From contig JACRGV010000080.1 of the NCBI GenBank assembly GCA_016212215.1, positions 1 to 47,132 on the forward strand: a stretch of 47,132 bases of DNA, given 5' to 3'. The notes under the pieces were generated by a model. The model was not told the DNA's origin. It did no database searches and saw only the letters and a list, made by a program, of their open reading frames with translations. Made by a program: the position numbers and the translations under genes. Every line of letters starts with the position of its first letter. Positions within the stretch are counted from its first letter, which is position 1. Positions 7,165 to 16,608 of the stretch are shown here, one piece after another. The stretch is from Nitrospirota bacterium. GTDB taxonomy: Bacteria > Nitrospirota > 9FT-COMBO-42-15 > HDB-SIOI813.

Positions 7165-8367
7165 ATGTACGACATTTTAAAAATATTCATCTCTTTCATC
7201 CTTATAGTTATTCTAATCAGGCGCAAGATTAATCTTGGTATTGCCATGTCTGTTGGGGCAGTCTTACTTGCACTCACATATCTACTGCCTGTCAGAGTTA
7301 TAGGGGATGTTTTCATTAAGACAGTAACGTCTTACACAACCATTCAGCTCGTTGCATCACTGGGGTTGATAATGGTTATGGAAAATATCATGAGGAAGAC
7401 TGAGACGTTTAAGCAGATGATGGAAGGGCTGAAGAAGACGGTGCGGGATGCGAGGATAGTGCTTGCGGCGCCGCCTGCAATTATTGGGATGGTACCGTCA
7501 ATTGGAGGGGCATACTTTTCAGCGCCCCTTGTTGAAGAAGCAAGCAGTGAGATTACAATAACACAGGAGAGAAAAGGCTTTATCAACTACTGGTTCAGGC
7601 ATATATGGGAATATATACTCCCGACATATCCCGGATTAATACTGGCCTCAGCGATTACTCATATCTCTTTGGCTACATTAATCCTTTATCAACTGCCATT
7701 TTCAATCATGGTAATTATCACAGGCAGTATCTTCTGTTTCAAAGGGCTTGTTTTTGAAAAAAAGAGTTCCCGGCAGAAAAGACACGGCAGGGATTTAAAG
7801 ATGCTGATTGCAAGTCTTTTTCCTATAGCATTTATTATTCTTGCAGTAGCCATATTCCACATTGACATAGCATTGACAATGGCCGTTGTTGTATTCCTAT
7901 TATTCATCTATCACCGCTATCCTTTAAAGAAGATAGCTAACACCCTTAAAGACAGCATATCGTGGAATATACTTTTTATAATGGTAGGTGTTATATTCTT
8001 CAAGGAGATGCTCGGCACCACCGGGGCAGTGAAAGGAATGTCGGTTTATTTATCCGGTACAGGCTTCCCGCTTATAATACTATTTTTTATACTGCCGTTT
8101 ATGGTAGGATTTCTTACAGGCTTAACCATAGCATTTGTTGGAACTACTTTTCCATTGCTTATTTCAATGAGCGGCGGGTTTATAGATACAGGTAATATGG
8201 CATTCGCCTTTGCAAGCGGGTTTGCCGGTGTGATGTTCTCGCCGGTTCACATGTGCTTTGTACTTACAGGTGAATACTTCAGGGCTGATAAGGGTACTAT
8301 ATACAGGTACATGCTGATTCCGAGCAGTCTGGTGATGCTGGCGGCGGTTGTGGAGTGGGTGTTGTGA
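7165..8367 (+). CDS. DUF401-family integral membrane protein
   Basis: The 400-residue protein is hydrophobic throughout, with about ten predicted membrane segments beginning at residue 4. The segment APPAIIGMVPSIGGAYFSAP and the GFLTGLTIAFVGTTFPLL stretch are characteristic of the DUF401 family, which is organised like the ion-transporter-type anion permeases (GntP/CitM-like). The substrate is not known for the family. The ATG at 7165 has no evident Shine-Dalgarno. The gene lies between tRNA-Val and der, separated from der by a heptamer repeat array. Confidence 0.85.
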   Translation: MYDILKIFISFILIVILIRRKINLGIAMSVGAVLLALTYLLPVRVIGDVFIKTVTSYTTIQLVASLGLIMVMENIMRKTETFKQMMEGLKKTVRDARIVLAAPPAIIGMVPSIGGAYFSAPLVEEASSEITITQERKGFINYWFRHIWEYILPTYPGLILASAITHISLATLILYQLPFSIMVIITGSIFCFKGLVFEKKSSRQKRHGRDLKMLIASLFPIAFIILAVAIFHIDIALTMAVVVFLLFIYHRYPLKKIANTLKDSISWNILFIMVGVIFFKEMLGTTGAVKGMSVYLSGTGFPLIILFFILPFMVGFLTGLTIAFVGTTFPLLISMSGGFIDTGNMAFAFASGFAGVMFSPVHMCFVLTGEYFRADKGTIYRYMLIPSSLVMLAAVVEWVL

Positions 8368-8369
8368 AG

Positions 8370-8440
8370 AACTAAGAAGTTAGAGGCAAGAAGCAAGAGG
8401 TTAGAAGCAAGAAGTTAGAAGTAAGAAATCAGACGTAAGA
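8370..8440 (+). repeat. Degenerate heptamer array, GAAGYAA type
   Basis: Runs of AAGAAGT, TAGAAGC and AAGAAGC-like 7-mers follow directly on the permease stop codon. The complementary TTCTTRC heptamers occur at 31505-31632 and 40614-40756. Confidence 0.75.
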
Positions 8441-8466
8441 TAAACATAAACAGAAAGTTAGGGAAC

Positions 8467-9789
8467 ATGGCAAAATCAGTTATTGCAATTATAGGAAGGC
8501 CGAATGTTGGGAAGTCTACTCTGTTCAACCGGATAGCGGGAAAGCGGATGGCTATTGTGGAAGATATACCCGGTGTAACAAGGGACCGGAATTATGCACA
8601 CATTTCATACTTTGGAAAAGAGTTTACTCTTGTAGACACAGGCGGGCTTGAACCTGAAACATCAGACCTCATACTGACGCAGATGAGGGGGCAGGCCAAG
8701 ATAGCCATAGAAGAGGCTGATATTATAATATTCTTAATGGACGGAAAAGAAGGGAGTACATCTTCTGACGTTGACATTATAGAGATGCTGAGGAAGGTGA
8801 AAAAGCCTGTATATTATGTCCTTAATAAGATTGATAATAAAAAGATAGAGGATAATGTCGCAGATTTCTATAAGTTCGGGATTGATAAATTCTACCCCAT
8901 ATCTGCTGAACATGGGCGATGTGTTGATGAACTGCTGGATGATATATGTTTATCCCTGCCCTCTGCATTACCGGAAGAAAATGCTGCTGAATACCCAAAG
9001 ATAGCTGTGGTCGGTAAACCGAATGCAGGCAAGTCAACCCTGATAAACAGACTGCTTGGGAAAGACCGGCTTGTTACAAGCCCAATACCGGGTACAACAA
9101 GGGATTCAATAGACACTATTGTTACTTATTACCAAAAGGAATATCTGTTCATTGATACTGCAGGTATCAGGAAAAAGGCAAAGGTTCTAAAGGGGATTGA
9201 ATCATACAGCGTTGTACGGTCACTCAGGAGTATTGAACGGTGTGATATTGCCATAGTGCTTGTTGATGCAGTAGAGGGTCTAACGGACCAGGATTTAAAG
9301 ATTATCAGATATATAGAAGAGGCGGAAAAGGGATGTATTATTGCAATCAACAAGTGGGATATTGTTGAAAAAGACCATAACACTATGGAGCAATATACAA
9401 AGAACATAAAAACAATACACCGCCATCTTGACCACCTGCCGTTATTATTCTTATCAGCACTAACCGGAACACGTGTTCAAAAGGTTTATGCTGAGATAGA
9501 CAGGATTATGGAAGAATACCAGCGTCATATAACAACCGGAGAACTTAACAGATTTATCGGAAGCCTGGCAGACCATTTACCGGTTGCAACATATCGTGGG
9601 AAGCCGCTGAAATTATACTATGCAACACAGGCAGGTGTACGGCCCCCTGAGTTTGTAATGTTTGTAAACCACCCGGAGGCAATGAGTACGAATGTTGTCA
9701 GGTTTTTAGAAAACAATATCCGTGAAAAGTGGGGATTCATCGGAGTACCGATTAGAATAGTTGTGAGAAAAAGACTTTCAAGCAGATAA
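8467..9789 (+). CDS. der: Ribosome biogenesis GTPase Der (EngA)
   Basis: Der is a double GTPase needed for assembly of the 50S subunit. G domain 1 shows GRPNVGKST (residues 9-17), DTGG and NKID. G domain 2 shows GKPNAGKST (about 183-191), DTAGI and NKWD. The C-terminal KH-like domain ends in the usual FVNHPE...NNIREKWGFIGVPIRI motif. The length of 440 is typical. AGGGA about 5 nt before the ATG supports the start. It could share a transcript with the upstream permease. Confidence 0.97.
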   Translation: MAKSVIAIIGRPNVGKSTLFNRIAGKRMAIVEDIPGVTRDRNYAHISYFGKEFTLVDTGGLEPETSDLILTQMRGQAKIAIEEADIIIFLMDGKEGSTSSDVDIIEMLRKVKKPVYYVLNKIDNKKIEDNVADFYKFGIDKFYPISAEHGRCVDELLDDICLSLPSALPEENAAEYPKIAVVGKPNAGKSTLINRLLGKDRLVTSPIPGTTRDSIDTIVTYYQKEYLFIDTAGIRKKAKVLKGIESYSVVRSLRSIERCDIAIVLVDAVEGLTDQDLKIIRYIEEAEKGCIIAINKWDIVEKDHNTMEQYTKNIKTIHRHLDHLPLLFLSALTGTRVQKVYAEIDRIMEEYQRHITTGELNRFIGSLADHLPVATYRGKPLKLYYATQAGVRPPEFVMFVNHPEAMSTNVVRFLENNIREKWGFIGVPIRIVVRKRLSSR

Positions 9790-9830
9790 ATATAGATTCC
9801 CGATTAAAAACTTCGGAAATGACAATACTG

Positions 9831-12800
9831 TTATTCTTTAGTAACCTTCCCGACTACATTCTCTATGCTATCCGTAAAAAACACATACGGAGTAGTCGAA
9901 TCAGTAGTCATGCTGACAATATTATTATACCTTACTACCTCCCTAACTCCGGGAATAAAAGAAGATTGCCCCTTTTTGCCTGAGAAGGTTAATGCCTCTC
10001 CTGTATTTTTGTTTACCCTTCTTATAACATTATTCCCGCTGTCTGCCACATAAAGATGGTCCCCGTCAACGGTTATTCCCTTTGGATAAGTAAACCTTGC
10101 ATCAAACCCGAAAGCATCATTATATCCTGATTCTTTCGGCATACCTGCTATGGTTTTAACCTCTCCTGTTACTCTGAGAATTTTCCTTATTGTATGATTC
10201 CCTGTATCAGTAACATAAAGATACTGCCCGTCAGAAGTTATACCGCGTGGGTCATTAAACCCGGCAGCAGCGCCTGTACTATCAGTTGTCCCAGGTGACC
10301 CGACATTAGTAACATAATCACTTAATCCTGCTACAAGCCCAACATAACCGTTTATTATATTAACCCTCCTAATAAGATGGTTACCGGAATCAGCAACATA
10401 TAAATGGTCGGCAACAAAGCATATCCCTCTTGGAAAATTAAATAAAGGAGACCCGAACCTGCTATCCATAAATCCGGCAATACCAGGACTGCCGGCCAAT
10501 GTCGTTACCTCTTTAGTTGCTACTACAATCTTCCTGATTGAATGATTACCTGTGTCTGCTACATAAATATTACCATTACCATCAGCGGAAATCCCGACAG
10601 GACGGTTAAATTGAGCTGAATACCCAGCGCTGTACCTGTAGCCCTGAGACCCTACTGTACCTGCAATAATTATTAACGGTGACCCGAATAAATCACCTAT
10701 CTCCACTATACGAATAATTTGATTCCCTTTATCTGCAACATAAAATGTATTACCTGAGATATCTCCACCTGAAGGGGACTTCAATGGGATACCTTTGTTT
10801 TTTGTAAAGTAGAGTGTCTTTGTCTCACCTGTCACTTTATCCACCCTTCTAACACTGTTGCTCTTTGTATCCATAACATACAGGTATGTTCCGTCTGTAC
10901 TTATAGCAGTAGGTCCATTAAAGGAAGTTGTCCTACCTGTGCCGTCTGAGGAATCACCCAAGGAACTGGTTCCGGCAGGCTGACCTGTACACTTCAAATT
11001 TGTTGTAGTTGACCCGCTTGTTGTAGTAGACTCTTCTATACAACTCATATCGCCGGCAAGAAAGGAAACCTTTCCTGTAGTAAGGTCTATCTTCCTCATC
11101 ACATGGTTTCCTGTATCTGAGATGTAGAGTATCTCATTATCCCATAAGATACCCGAAGGGGAATTAAATAACGGCACTCCATCCTTACTGTCAAGTAATC
11201 CACTGCTCCCCGGTGATCCTGCTACTGTGGCAACTGCACCAGTCAAGGGTGACACTATCCTTATAACGTGATTACCTGTGTCGGCAACATATAGAAAGGT
11301 GCCATCTGTAGTTATATCACCGGGAGAGCTGAACCTTGCATTACTTTCTTCTCCCTCAGCTCTGTTACGCCATCCGGATTCCCCCTTCTCTCCTGCAACA
11401 GTAGTAACTTCTGCTGTTACGGTATTAACAGCCCGAATTACATGATTCCCTGTGTCAGCAATATACAGCATGTCTCCGGATCTAACCCCTCTGGTAGGGG
11501 CATTAAATCTTGCATTCCTGCCGACTCCGTCAAGAGTTCCTGCACTTCCCGGATAACCGGCAAATGTTCGTACCTCGCCTGATGCTATATTCATCCTCCT
11601 TACTACATTATTATCCGTATCTATTATATAAATATTCTCTTTAGACTCATCAATTATAATGTCAGTTGGGGAACTGAACAGGGCAGGGCTTTCTGAGCTA
11701 TCCGCTGTCCCCGGAACACCGGGAGTCCCTGAAAGTGTGCTGACTTCTCCGGTGATAATATTTATCATGCGTATTGTGCTGTTATAAGTATCAGCAACAT
11801 AGAGTATATTCCCTTCTTTAATTATTCCGCCGGGGGTATTAAACGTGCTGGTATCACCAAGCCCATCCGATGTTCCCTGGTTTGGAGCATTTCCTGCCAA
11901 TGTAACTACTTCTCCTGTATACCAGTTTATCTTTCTGATGGTATGATTAGAAACCTCTGTTATATATATATAATCACCTATTACATCCACATCAGAAGGG
12001 GAGTTTAATTTTGCGACTTCATAAGACCCATCCGTTGAACCTGACTGAAAGGGAATGCCTACAAATGTACCGACGGAATAATTTTGCAAATTCAGTACCC
12101 GGATAACATCATTACCATAATCTGCAACAAAAACCTCTCCATCAACAACACGTAAACCATACGGATAACTAAATCTTGCTGCACCAAATGAACCATCTTT
12201 ATAGTCCGGCTCATTTGCCTTACCGGCTAATGTGAAAACATTACCCGTTGAAGGGTCTAATACCCTGATCATGTGATTATATGTATCAGCTATAAATAAA
12301 TACTGCCCATCATTATCTATACCAAGAGGATAGTTAAATTTCGCCTCCATACCTGTCCCATCAGTGCTTCCAATCTTTCCTGGGGTACCTGCAATAGTGT
12401 CAGTATAACCCGTGTCCTTATTAACCCTCCTTATCGTATGACTGTCGGTATCGGCAACATACAACAGATCACCCATAAGTGTTAAAGATGCAGGGCCGTT
12501 AAATGTTGCATCAGCACCTGCACCGTTTGAGTAACCGTTCTGTCCCCATTTCCCTGCTAATGTTACAACATTTCCTGTACTTACTTCTATTTTCCGGATG
12601 GTGTGATTTTTTGTATCAGCAACATATAAATATTTCCCATCTGTCTCAATTCCTTCAGGGGCGTTAAATCTTGCAGACATTCCAATACCGTCATTTACTC
12701 CGGGAAAACCCGGATAACCGGCAAATGTTGATACAGTTCCTGTAAGTGTATCTATTGATCTTATGGCATGGTTGTTTTGATCTGCGACATAAAGGTTGTT

Positions 12801-13046
12801 ACCGATTGCAACAATACCTCGGGGAGTGTTAAATCTGGCATCAGAACCTAAACCATCAGAAGTCCCGTAGCCCCCTGAAAGACCGGCTATAGTCTGCATA
12901 TCGCCGCCGCGTATGCTTGACGCACCCTCTAAAGACGGGCCTACAGTGCTGTACTCACTGGAACAACCCGCAAGAATTGCAATAAGGATGTATCCTGTTA
13001 TTATTCTGAAGAGTAATCTTGATGTCAAAACCTGGTCTCTGACCAT
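9831..13046 (-). CDS. NHL-repeat lipoprotein, about 18 repeats
   Basis: A hydrophobic leader with the lipobox LAGC (residues about 25-28) predicts a lipoprotein. The rest is about 18 tandem NHL units of 50-60 residues built on F-N-x-P-x-G-I, LYVADTGNHxIRxI and TGxVxTxAG. Eighteen units would fit three six-bladed propellers or a continuous multi-propeller. Unit 12 has a Ser/Thr-rich insert with two Cys. The ATG at 13046 directly follows an in-frame TTG; neither has a clear Shine-Dalgarno. NHL propellers bind proteins, RNA or polysaccharide; here the surface location suggests extracellular or outer membrane binding (inference). It converges with der and is transcribed alone. Confidence 0.9.
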   Translation of the reverse strand: MVRDQVLTSRLLFRIITGYILIAILAGCSSEYSTVGPSLEGASSIRGGDMQTIAGLSGGYGTSDGLGSDARFNTPRGIVAIGNNLYVADQNNHAIRSIDTLTGTVSTFAGYPGFPGVNDGIGMSARFNAPEGIETDGKYLYVADTKNHTIRKIEVSTGNVVTLAGKWGQNGYSNGAGADATFNGPASLTLMGDLLYVADTDSHTIRRVNKDTGYTDTIAGTPGKIGSTDGTGMEAKFNYPLGIDNDGQYLFIADTYNHMIRVLDPSTGNVFTLAGKANEPDYKDGSFGAARFSYPYGLRVVDGEVFVADYGNDVIRVLNLQNYSVGTFVGIPFQSGSTDGSYEVAKLNSPSDVDVIGDYIYITEVSNHTIRKINWYTGEVVTLAGNAPNQGTSDGLGDTSTFNTPGGIIKEGNILYVADTYNSTIRMINIITGEVSTLSGTPGVPGTADSSESPALFSSPTDIIIDESKENIYIIDTDNNVVRRMNIASGEVRTFAGYPGSAGTLDGVGRNARFNAPTRGVRSGDMLYIADTGNHVIRAVNTVTAEVTTVAGEKGESGWRNRAEGEESNARFSSPGDITTDGTFLYVADTGNHVIRIVSPLTGAVATVAGSPGSSGLLDSKDGVPLFNSPSGILWDNEILYISDTGNHVMRKIDLTTGKVSFLAGDMSCIEESTTTSGSTTTNLKCTGQPAGTSSLGDSSDGTGRTTSFNGPTAISTDGTYLYVMDTKSNSVRRVDKVTGETKTLYFTKNKGIPLKSPSGGDISGNTFYVADKGNQIIRIVEIGDLFGSPLIIIAGTVGSQGYRYSAGYSAQFNRPVGISADGNGNIYVADTGNHSIRKIVVATKEVTTLAGSPGIAGFMDSRFGSPLFNFPRGICFVADHLYVADSGNHLIRRVNIINGYVGLVAGLSDYVTNVGSPGTTDSTGAAAGFNDPRGITSDGQYLYVTDTGNHTIRKILRVTGEVKTIAGMPKESGYNDAFGFDARFTYPKGITVDGDHLYVADSGNNVIRRVNKNTGEALTFSGKKGQSSFIPGVREVVRYNNIVSMTTDSTTPYVFFTDSIENVVGKVTKE

Positions 13047-13380
13047 CAATAATATTTATGTTGCAATAATCATACCACAGCATGAATTGAAACAAAAATA
13101 TGTCAGAGTTTATACAGTCCCCCGGACTTGCCTACAGCAGCAGAATAATAATCCCCAACTTTTATCTGCGATTAAACTGTAATCGTAACAGGTTCAGTAA
13201 TATTATTCCTGTCGATTTCAAGGCTTGAGCATGGACGTCATTCCTTTTATTGACGTTATTGACACAGTAGGGGGCGGGTCTTGGGTTGACAAACTTATTT
13301 AATTTGACATCAAAAAATGTATCTGTTAGGTTAGACCCACAACAGCAAAGAAGATTCATTAATGCATTTTCAATAAAAAT
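13047..13380. other. Divergent intergenic region
   Basis: Upstream of both the NHL gene (minus) and the AlbA_2 gene (plus). Two TTGACA hexamers lie at about 13285-13310, pointing right, but no good -10 partner was found. An open minus-strand frame across 13162-13431 shows no family features. Confidence 0.4.
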
Positions 13381-14538
13381 ATGAAGACATCTGAAATAAA
13401 AGAAATAATAGCAAAAGGTGAAGGCCATCATACAGAATTTAAGGAGATGATTATAGATAATGAAGAGACGGCAAAAACGATAACAAGTTTTGCCAATACT
13501 GACGGGGGGAAAATATTTTTGGGTGTCGCCGATAATGGTGACATAACCGGGATTGAGGATGTTGATGAAACAATAAGAAGGATAGATGATATTGCATTTA
13601 ACAGGTGTGAACCGCCCATCACCGTATTACAGGAGACTGTTAATATTGATGACAAGATGGTTCTTATTGTAAATATCCCAAAGGGTGAGCAGAGACCATA
13701 CAGAACAATAAAAGGCATTTACTATGTCAGGAGCGCAAACCGGTGCAGGCAGGCATCAAGGGAAGAACTGCTAAGATTATTTCAGTCAGCAGGAGATGTA
13801 TTCTATGACGAAACAGAAATTTATAAGGCTGCGATAGATGACCTTGACCGATATTTTTTCAAATCATTTGTAAAGGAATACTTAAAATTGGAGGCTACCG
13901 AAAGGCTGTCTGAGAATTATATGAGAAATTTAAGGGTACTGTCGTCAGGAGGAAAACCTACACTTACAGGACTTCTGTTTTTTGGAGAAAACCCTCAGAG
14001 TTTTTATCCGCACGCAAAAGTGGTTGCAGCCTATATAGACGGTAAAGATATATCTGTACCTCCGATGGATAAAAAGGAAATTACAGGAAAGATGCATCAG
14101 GTACTTGAGAACTCCATGAATTTTCTGAGGTTGTATCTGACGGAAGAACATAGGATAAAAGACCTTGAACCTGAGGTATTCCCTGAAATCCCTACTGAGG
14201 CTCTACGTGAGGCACTCGTGAATGCTGTTGCCCATCGCGATTACACCATCAGTTCTCCTATCAGAATATTTATCTTCCGAGATCGGATAGAGTTCCGAAC
14301 ACCGGGAAAACTTCCTAATACTGTGACAATAGAGAGCATGAAAATGGGCGGCGCTCATGTACTGAGAAATCCTACAATATACAATCTTCTTGCCAAGATG
14401 GGCCTTGTAACAGATATAGGAAGCGGTGTATTAAGAATTATAGAGTCCGTAAAAAAGGCAATTCAAAAAGAAGTAAAATTCGATTTGATTGATACTGAAT
14501 TCATCCTTACAATCCCAAGAAAAAAACCTGCGGAGTAA
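13381..14538 (+). CDS. AlbA_2 (Schlafen-like) domain protein with HATPase_c_4
   Basis: Residues 10-130 form an AlbA_2 domain: HTEFKEMI, then TITSFANTDGGKIFLGVADNG and a YYVRSANRCRQAS segment. This is the divergent AAA_4/Schlafen fold implicated in nucleic-acid binding. A middle winged-helix region is followed by the C-terminal HATPase_c_4 motif IPTEALREALVNAVAHRDY, with GSGVLRI near the end. These proteins were formerly labelled RecG-like transcription regulators and often sit beside mobile or defence genes. A second, unrelated-length member is encoded at 29867-31321. No Shine-Dalgarno precedes ATG 13381, so the mRNA may be leaderless. Confidence 0.88.
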   Translation: MKTSEIKEIIAKGEGHHTEFKEMIIDNEETAKTITSFANTDGGKIFLGVADNGDITGIEDVDETIRRIDDIAFNRCEPPITVLQETVNIDDKMVLIVNIPKGEQRPYRTIKGIYYVRSANRCRQASREELLRLFQSAGDVFYDETEIYKAAIDDLDRYFFKSFVKEYLKLEATERLSENYMRNLRVLSSGGKPTLTGLLFFGENPQSFYPHAKVVAAYIDGKDISVPPMDKKEITGKMHQVLENSMNFLRLYLTEEHRIKDLEPEVFPEIPTEALREALVNAVAHRDYTISSPIRIFIFRDRIEFRTPGKLPNTVTIESMKMGGAHVLRNPTIYNLLAKMGLVTDIGSGVLRIIESVKKAIQKEVKFDLIDTEFILTIPRKKPAE

Positions 14539-14692
14539 TAACGCCCTCCGTTCTGTAAGAACAAAGTGCGTTTAATCTATCCTATCTGAAACATTGCCCT
14601 CTTTTTAGTTGTAAATTTTGGGAGACATTATATTAGAACTATAAACCGGTTTCAATCGCCGGAATTAGGTATGTTTTGTAAAAGCAATTGAG
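14539..14692. other. Intergenic stretch, nothing recognised
   Basis: Follows the AlbA_2 stop codon; no frame, hairpin or RNA was identified. Confidence 0.4.
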
Positions 14693-14822
14693 GATGAACT
14701 CCCATGAACCGAGGGTTTCACAAAGGGACATGAAAATCAGCGGGACAAGAAAGTCCCGCCTATCCTCGTAGAAATGGATAGGCGGGGTTTTCTTACCCCG
14801 CCGGAAGTTATTTTCGGATGAA
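14693..14822 (-). repeat. Palindromic repeat copy R2 (core A)
   Basis: Complete copy in the orientation opposite to most intergenic copies. It has flank GATGAACTCCCATGAACC, core AGCGGGACAAGAAAGTCCCGC...GGCGGGG and terminal TTTTCGGATGAAC. Confidence 0.85.
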
Positions 14823-14971
14823 CGTAGGTATTTTTACCTGCTGATTATCTTTCTGTTGCACGCCTCGTATATGGCCTGGGGGCAGGAGTTGACGTGGAGT
14901 TTTTCATAAGTGTTTTTTATGGGGGTGTGTAGGTGAGGCAAGCACTATTTATTTTATTTCGTGTAATACGA

Positions 14972-15172
14972 TTACAACAACAAGTCCATTATTTCAGTAA
15001 AAATGTCCCTTAATAAGGGAGGTTCTGCGGCGGATACTTTACCATCAGAGAGGTGTTTGTGTCCGGATGCGTCAATCTCAGGCTTATGTCTGGCATTATC
15101 ATAGCGGAATATTAACACCCCATCTGGTTTTTGATAATGAAAGGAATAATTAAATTTTTCAATTTTATATCT
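14972..15172 (-). pseudogene. TumE-like (DUF6516) toxin fragment truncated by a MITE
   Basis: A minus-strand frame with no start codon ends at TAA 14972. It reads NYSFHYQKPDGVLIFRYDN, then ARHKPEIDASGHKHLSDG and LLRDIFTEIMDLLL. The pattern Y-S-x-H-Y, FRYDN-x-x-H-x-P-E and GHKHL matches my memory of the C-terminal two thirds of DUF6516 toxins of TumE/TumA modules (about 110 residues). The frame runs straight into the terminal inverted repeat of the element at 15172, and no N-terminal part or antitoxin was found on its far side. The gene is therefore dead or a relic of a deletion at the element. Confidence 0.65.
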
Positions 15173-15358
15173 AAGGGTCTGTCATGAAATAACTTGTGCA
15201 TATAGGCGCTCAGATTTCAGTCAGGTTTGAGTGCGGCCGATTGAGCAAACCCGAAGGCGTAGTTGAATCTAAACTGAGGGGTTGCGATTGAGGAGCACAC
15301 AAAGACGACCGGAAGATGAGATGCATAAATGTATAGGTTATTTTATGACAGACCCTTA
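15172..15358. mobile_element. 187-bp MITE with 22-bp terminal inverted repeats
   Basis: The left end TAAGGGTCTGTCATGAAATA (15172 onward) and the right end (15336-15358, read in reverse) match except for one base in about 21. The interior has no open frame of note. The right end supplies the TAA stop codon of the pilX-like gene, and the left end truncates the TumE-like gene. No clear target duplication was seen. Confidence 0.75.
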
Positions 15359-15868
15359 CTCTAACCGCCATGTACCCTGCCGTATTTTTACTCCGATACC
15401 TTCTTCATATAGCTCGGCTGTTATAGTCCTTTTAAGCCTTCCTGAAATACCGGTACTTGTTACAGTACAGATAGCACCTGGGGTAGATGGGGCATAGACA
15501 CTGAGATTGAAATCTTCTGCGGGATATATAATATCAGGAACATCTTTTGTTCCAGTGTACTGGCTTACCCCTCCTTCATTAAAAAATGAGGTGTTTCCAA
15601 TCATACGTTTATTAAAGAAATCCGCCGGATTACCTCCAAATCTGTCAGGATAATTAAACCAGTAAAGGCCCTCGGCTATCCCTGAATCAGCACGGTAAAA
15701 TGCCCGTGCATCTGCCTCAATGCTCCTTGATAAAACCGCCTCTGTATACGCAGAATATAGGGATGAGACCCCGATTATCGTCAGCAGGAGTAGGAACATA
15801 AGGGTCATCAGCATAGCTGCCCCGCTCCGGTCATAGATAATTTCTAAGTGTGACTGAAGTCTTCGCAC
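15356..15868 (-). CDS. PilX-like minor pilin / pilus assembly protein
   Basis: The core reads RSGAAMLMTLMFLLLLTIIG, the G-x-A-hydrophobic N-terminal helix of PilX-type minor pilins, followed by SSLYSAYTEAVLSRSIEADA and FYRADSGIAEGLYW. The longer frame to 15943 overlaps pilW too far. GTG 15868 is preferred because GGAGG lies 4 nt upstream, giving 170 residues and a 38-nt overlap with pilW. The stop codon lies in the terminal repeat of the MITE, so the natural C-terminus may have been altered. It is the last gene of the minor pilin operon; no pilY1 follows. Confidence 0.8.
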   Translation of the reverse strand: MRRLQSHLEIIYDRSGAAMLMTLMFLLLLTIIGVSSLYSAYTEAVLSRSIEADARAFYRADSGIAEGLYWFNYPDRFGGNPADFFNKRMIGNTSFFNEGGVSQYTGTKDVPDIIYPAEDFNLSVYAPSTPGAICTVTSTGISGRLKRTITAELYEEGIGVKIRQGTWRLE

Positions 15869-16604
15869 TACGCCTCCAATAGCCGCCATTTTCATTAAGG
15901 TGCATGTCTTTTCTAAAGCTTTCCACAGAGAGTGAAATATCAATCCTGATAATGTCTGATGAGTTAACCGGCGTATTGTTTGATCTGTCTTTATATGAAA
16001 AAGTCAGCCCGTCTGCAGGAATATTTTCTGCAAGAGATTCCCATGTACCCTTGTCAATCTTTCTCTGGAACTCTTTTCTTGAACTGTTATATCTGTAGGA
16101 GATAGTATTTATGAGGTTAATCCTGCTGCCTGCAATAAAAGTTTCATTAACAGGGGAACTCAGGATTACAGAATTGTTTGTTCCATTTTCTGAAAGTGTA
16201 TGTTCCTCACATCTATTGATATTGACCTTATCACATAAGACGATTACATCATCTTTTTTAAAAGTTGTTCCGGTACTGTTCATTACATTGAGGATGTTTT
16301 GTTCCGGTACTGCATCAGATACAAGTGAGGTTGCAATATCCCTGATATTTGCCCTGAAAATAAGCTCCTCTTTTTTAAATTTGGTTATCCCGTTTATCTG
16401 AGCAGGCAATCCATATCCTGTCTGTATCAGTTCCCTGTTAACAATATTTAGGACATTCCTGAGTGTCTGCTGAATTTCCGTATCCGCCTCCTGCACTGCA
16501 TATAAGTGATGTTCTGAGATAAAGAATTTACTGAAGGTTAGAACAGCAAACACAAATATCGCCATTGTTATCATAAGCTCGATAAGAGAATATCCTTTAC
16601 TCAT
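15831..16604 (-). CDS. PilW-like minor type IV pilin
   Basis: MSKG|YSLIELMITMAIFVF is a type III prepilin signal: Gly at -1, Glu at +5 and a long hydrophobic helix. It should be processed by PilD and enter the pilus tip complex. The remaining 230 residues are beta-rich and end in RRSAKTSVTLRNYL, typical of PilW family ends. The ATG at 16604 is chosen because it gives the canonical four-residue leader and has GGGGGT upstream, 4 nt after the pilV stop. The longer frame to 16667 would add an unlikely 21 residues. Confidence 0.88.
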   Translation of the reverse strand: MSKGYSLIELMITMAIFVFAVLTFSKFFISEHHLYAVQEADTEIQQTLRNVLNIVNRELIQTGYGLPAQINGITKFKKEELIFRANIRDIATSLVSDAVPEQNILNVMNSTGTTFKKDDVIVLCDKVNINRCEEHTLSENGTNNSVILSSPVNETFIAGSRINLINTISYRYNSSRKEFQRKIDKGTWESLAENIPADGLTFSYKDRSNNTPVNSSDIIRIDISLSVESFRKDMHLNENGGYWRRSAKTSVTLRNYL

Positions 16605-16608
16605 TCCA

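Noticed and set aside
13285-13310. Pair of TTGACA hexamers as promoter of the AlbA_2 gene
   Set aside because: No acceptable -10 box was found at 16-18 bp from either hexamer.
13162-13431. 89-residue minus-strand frame upstream of the AlbA_2 gene
   Set aside because: It overlaps the start of a well-supported gene on the other strand and has no ribosome site or protein-like signature.
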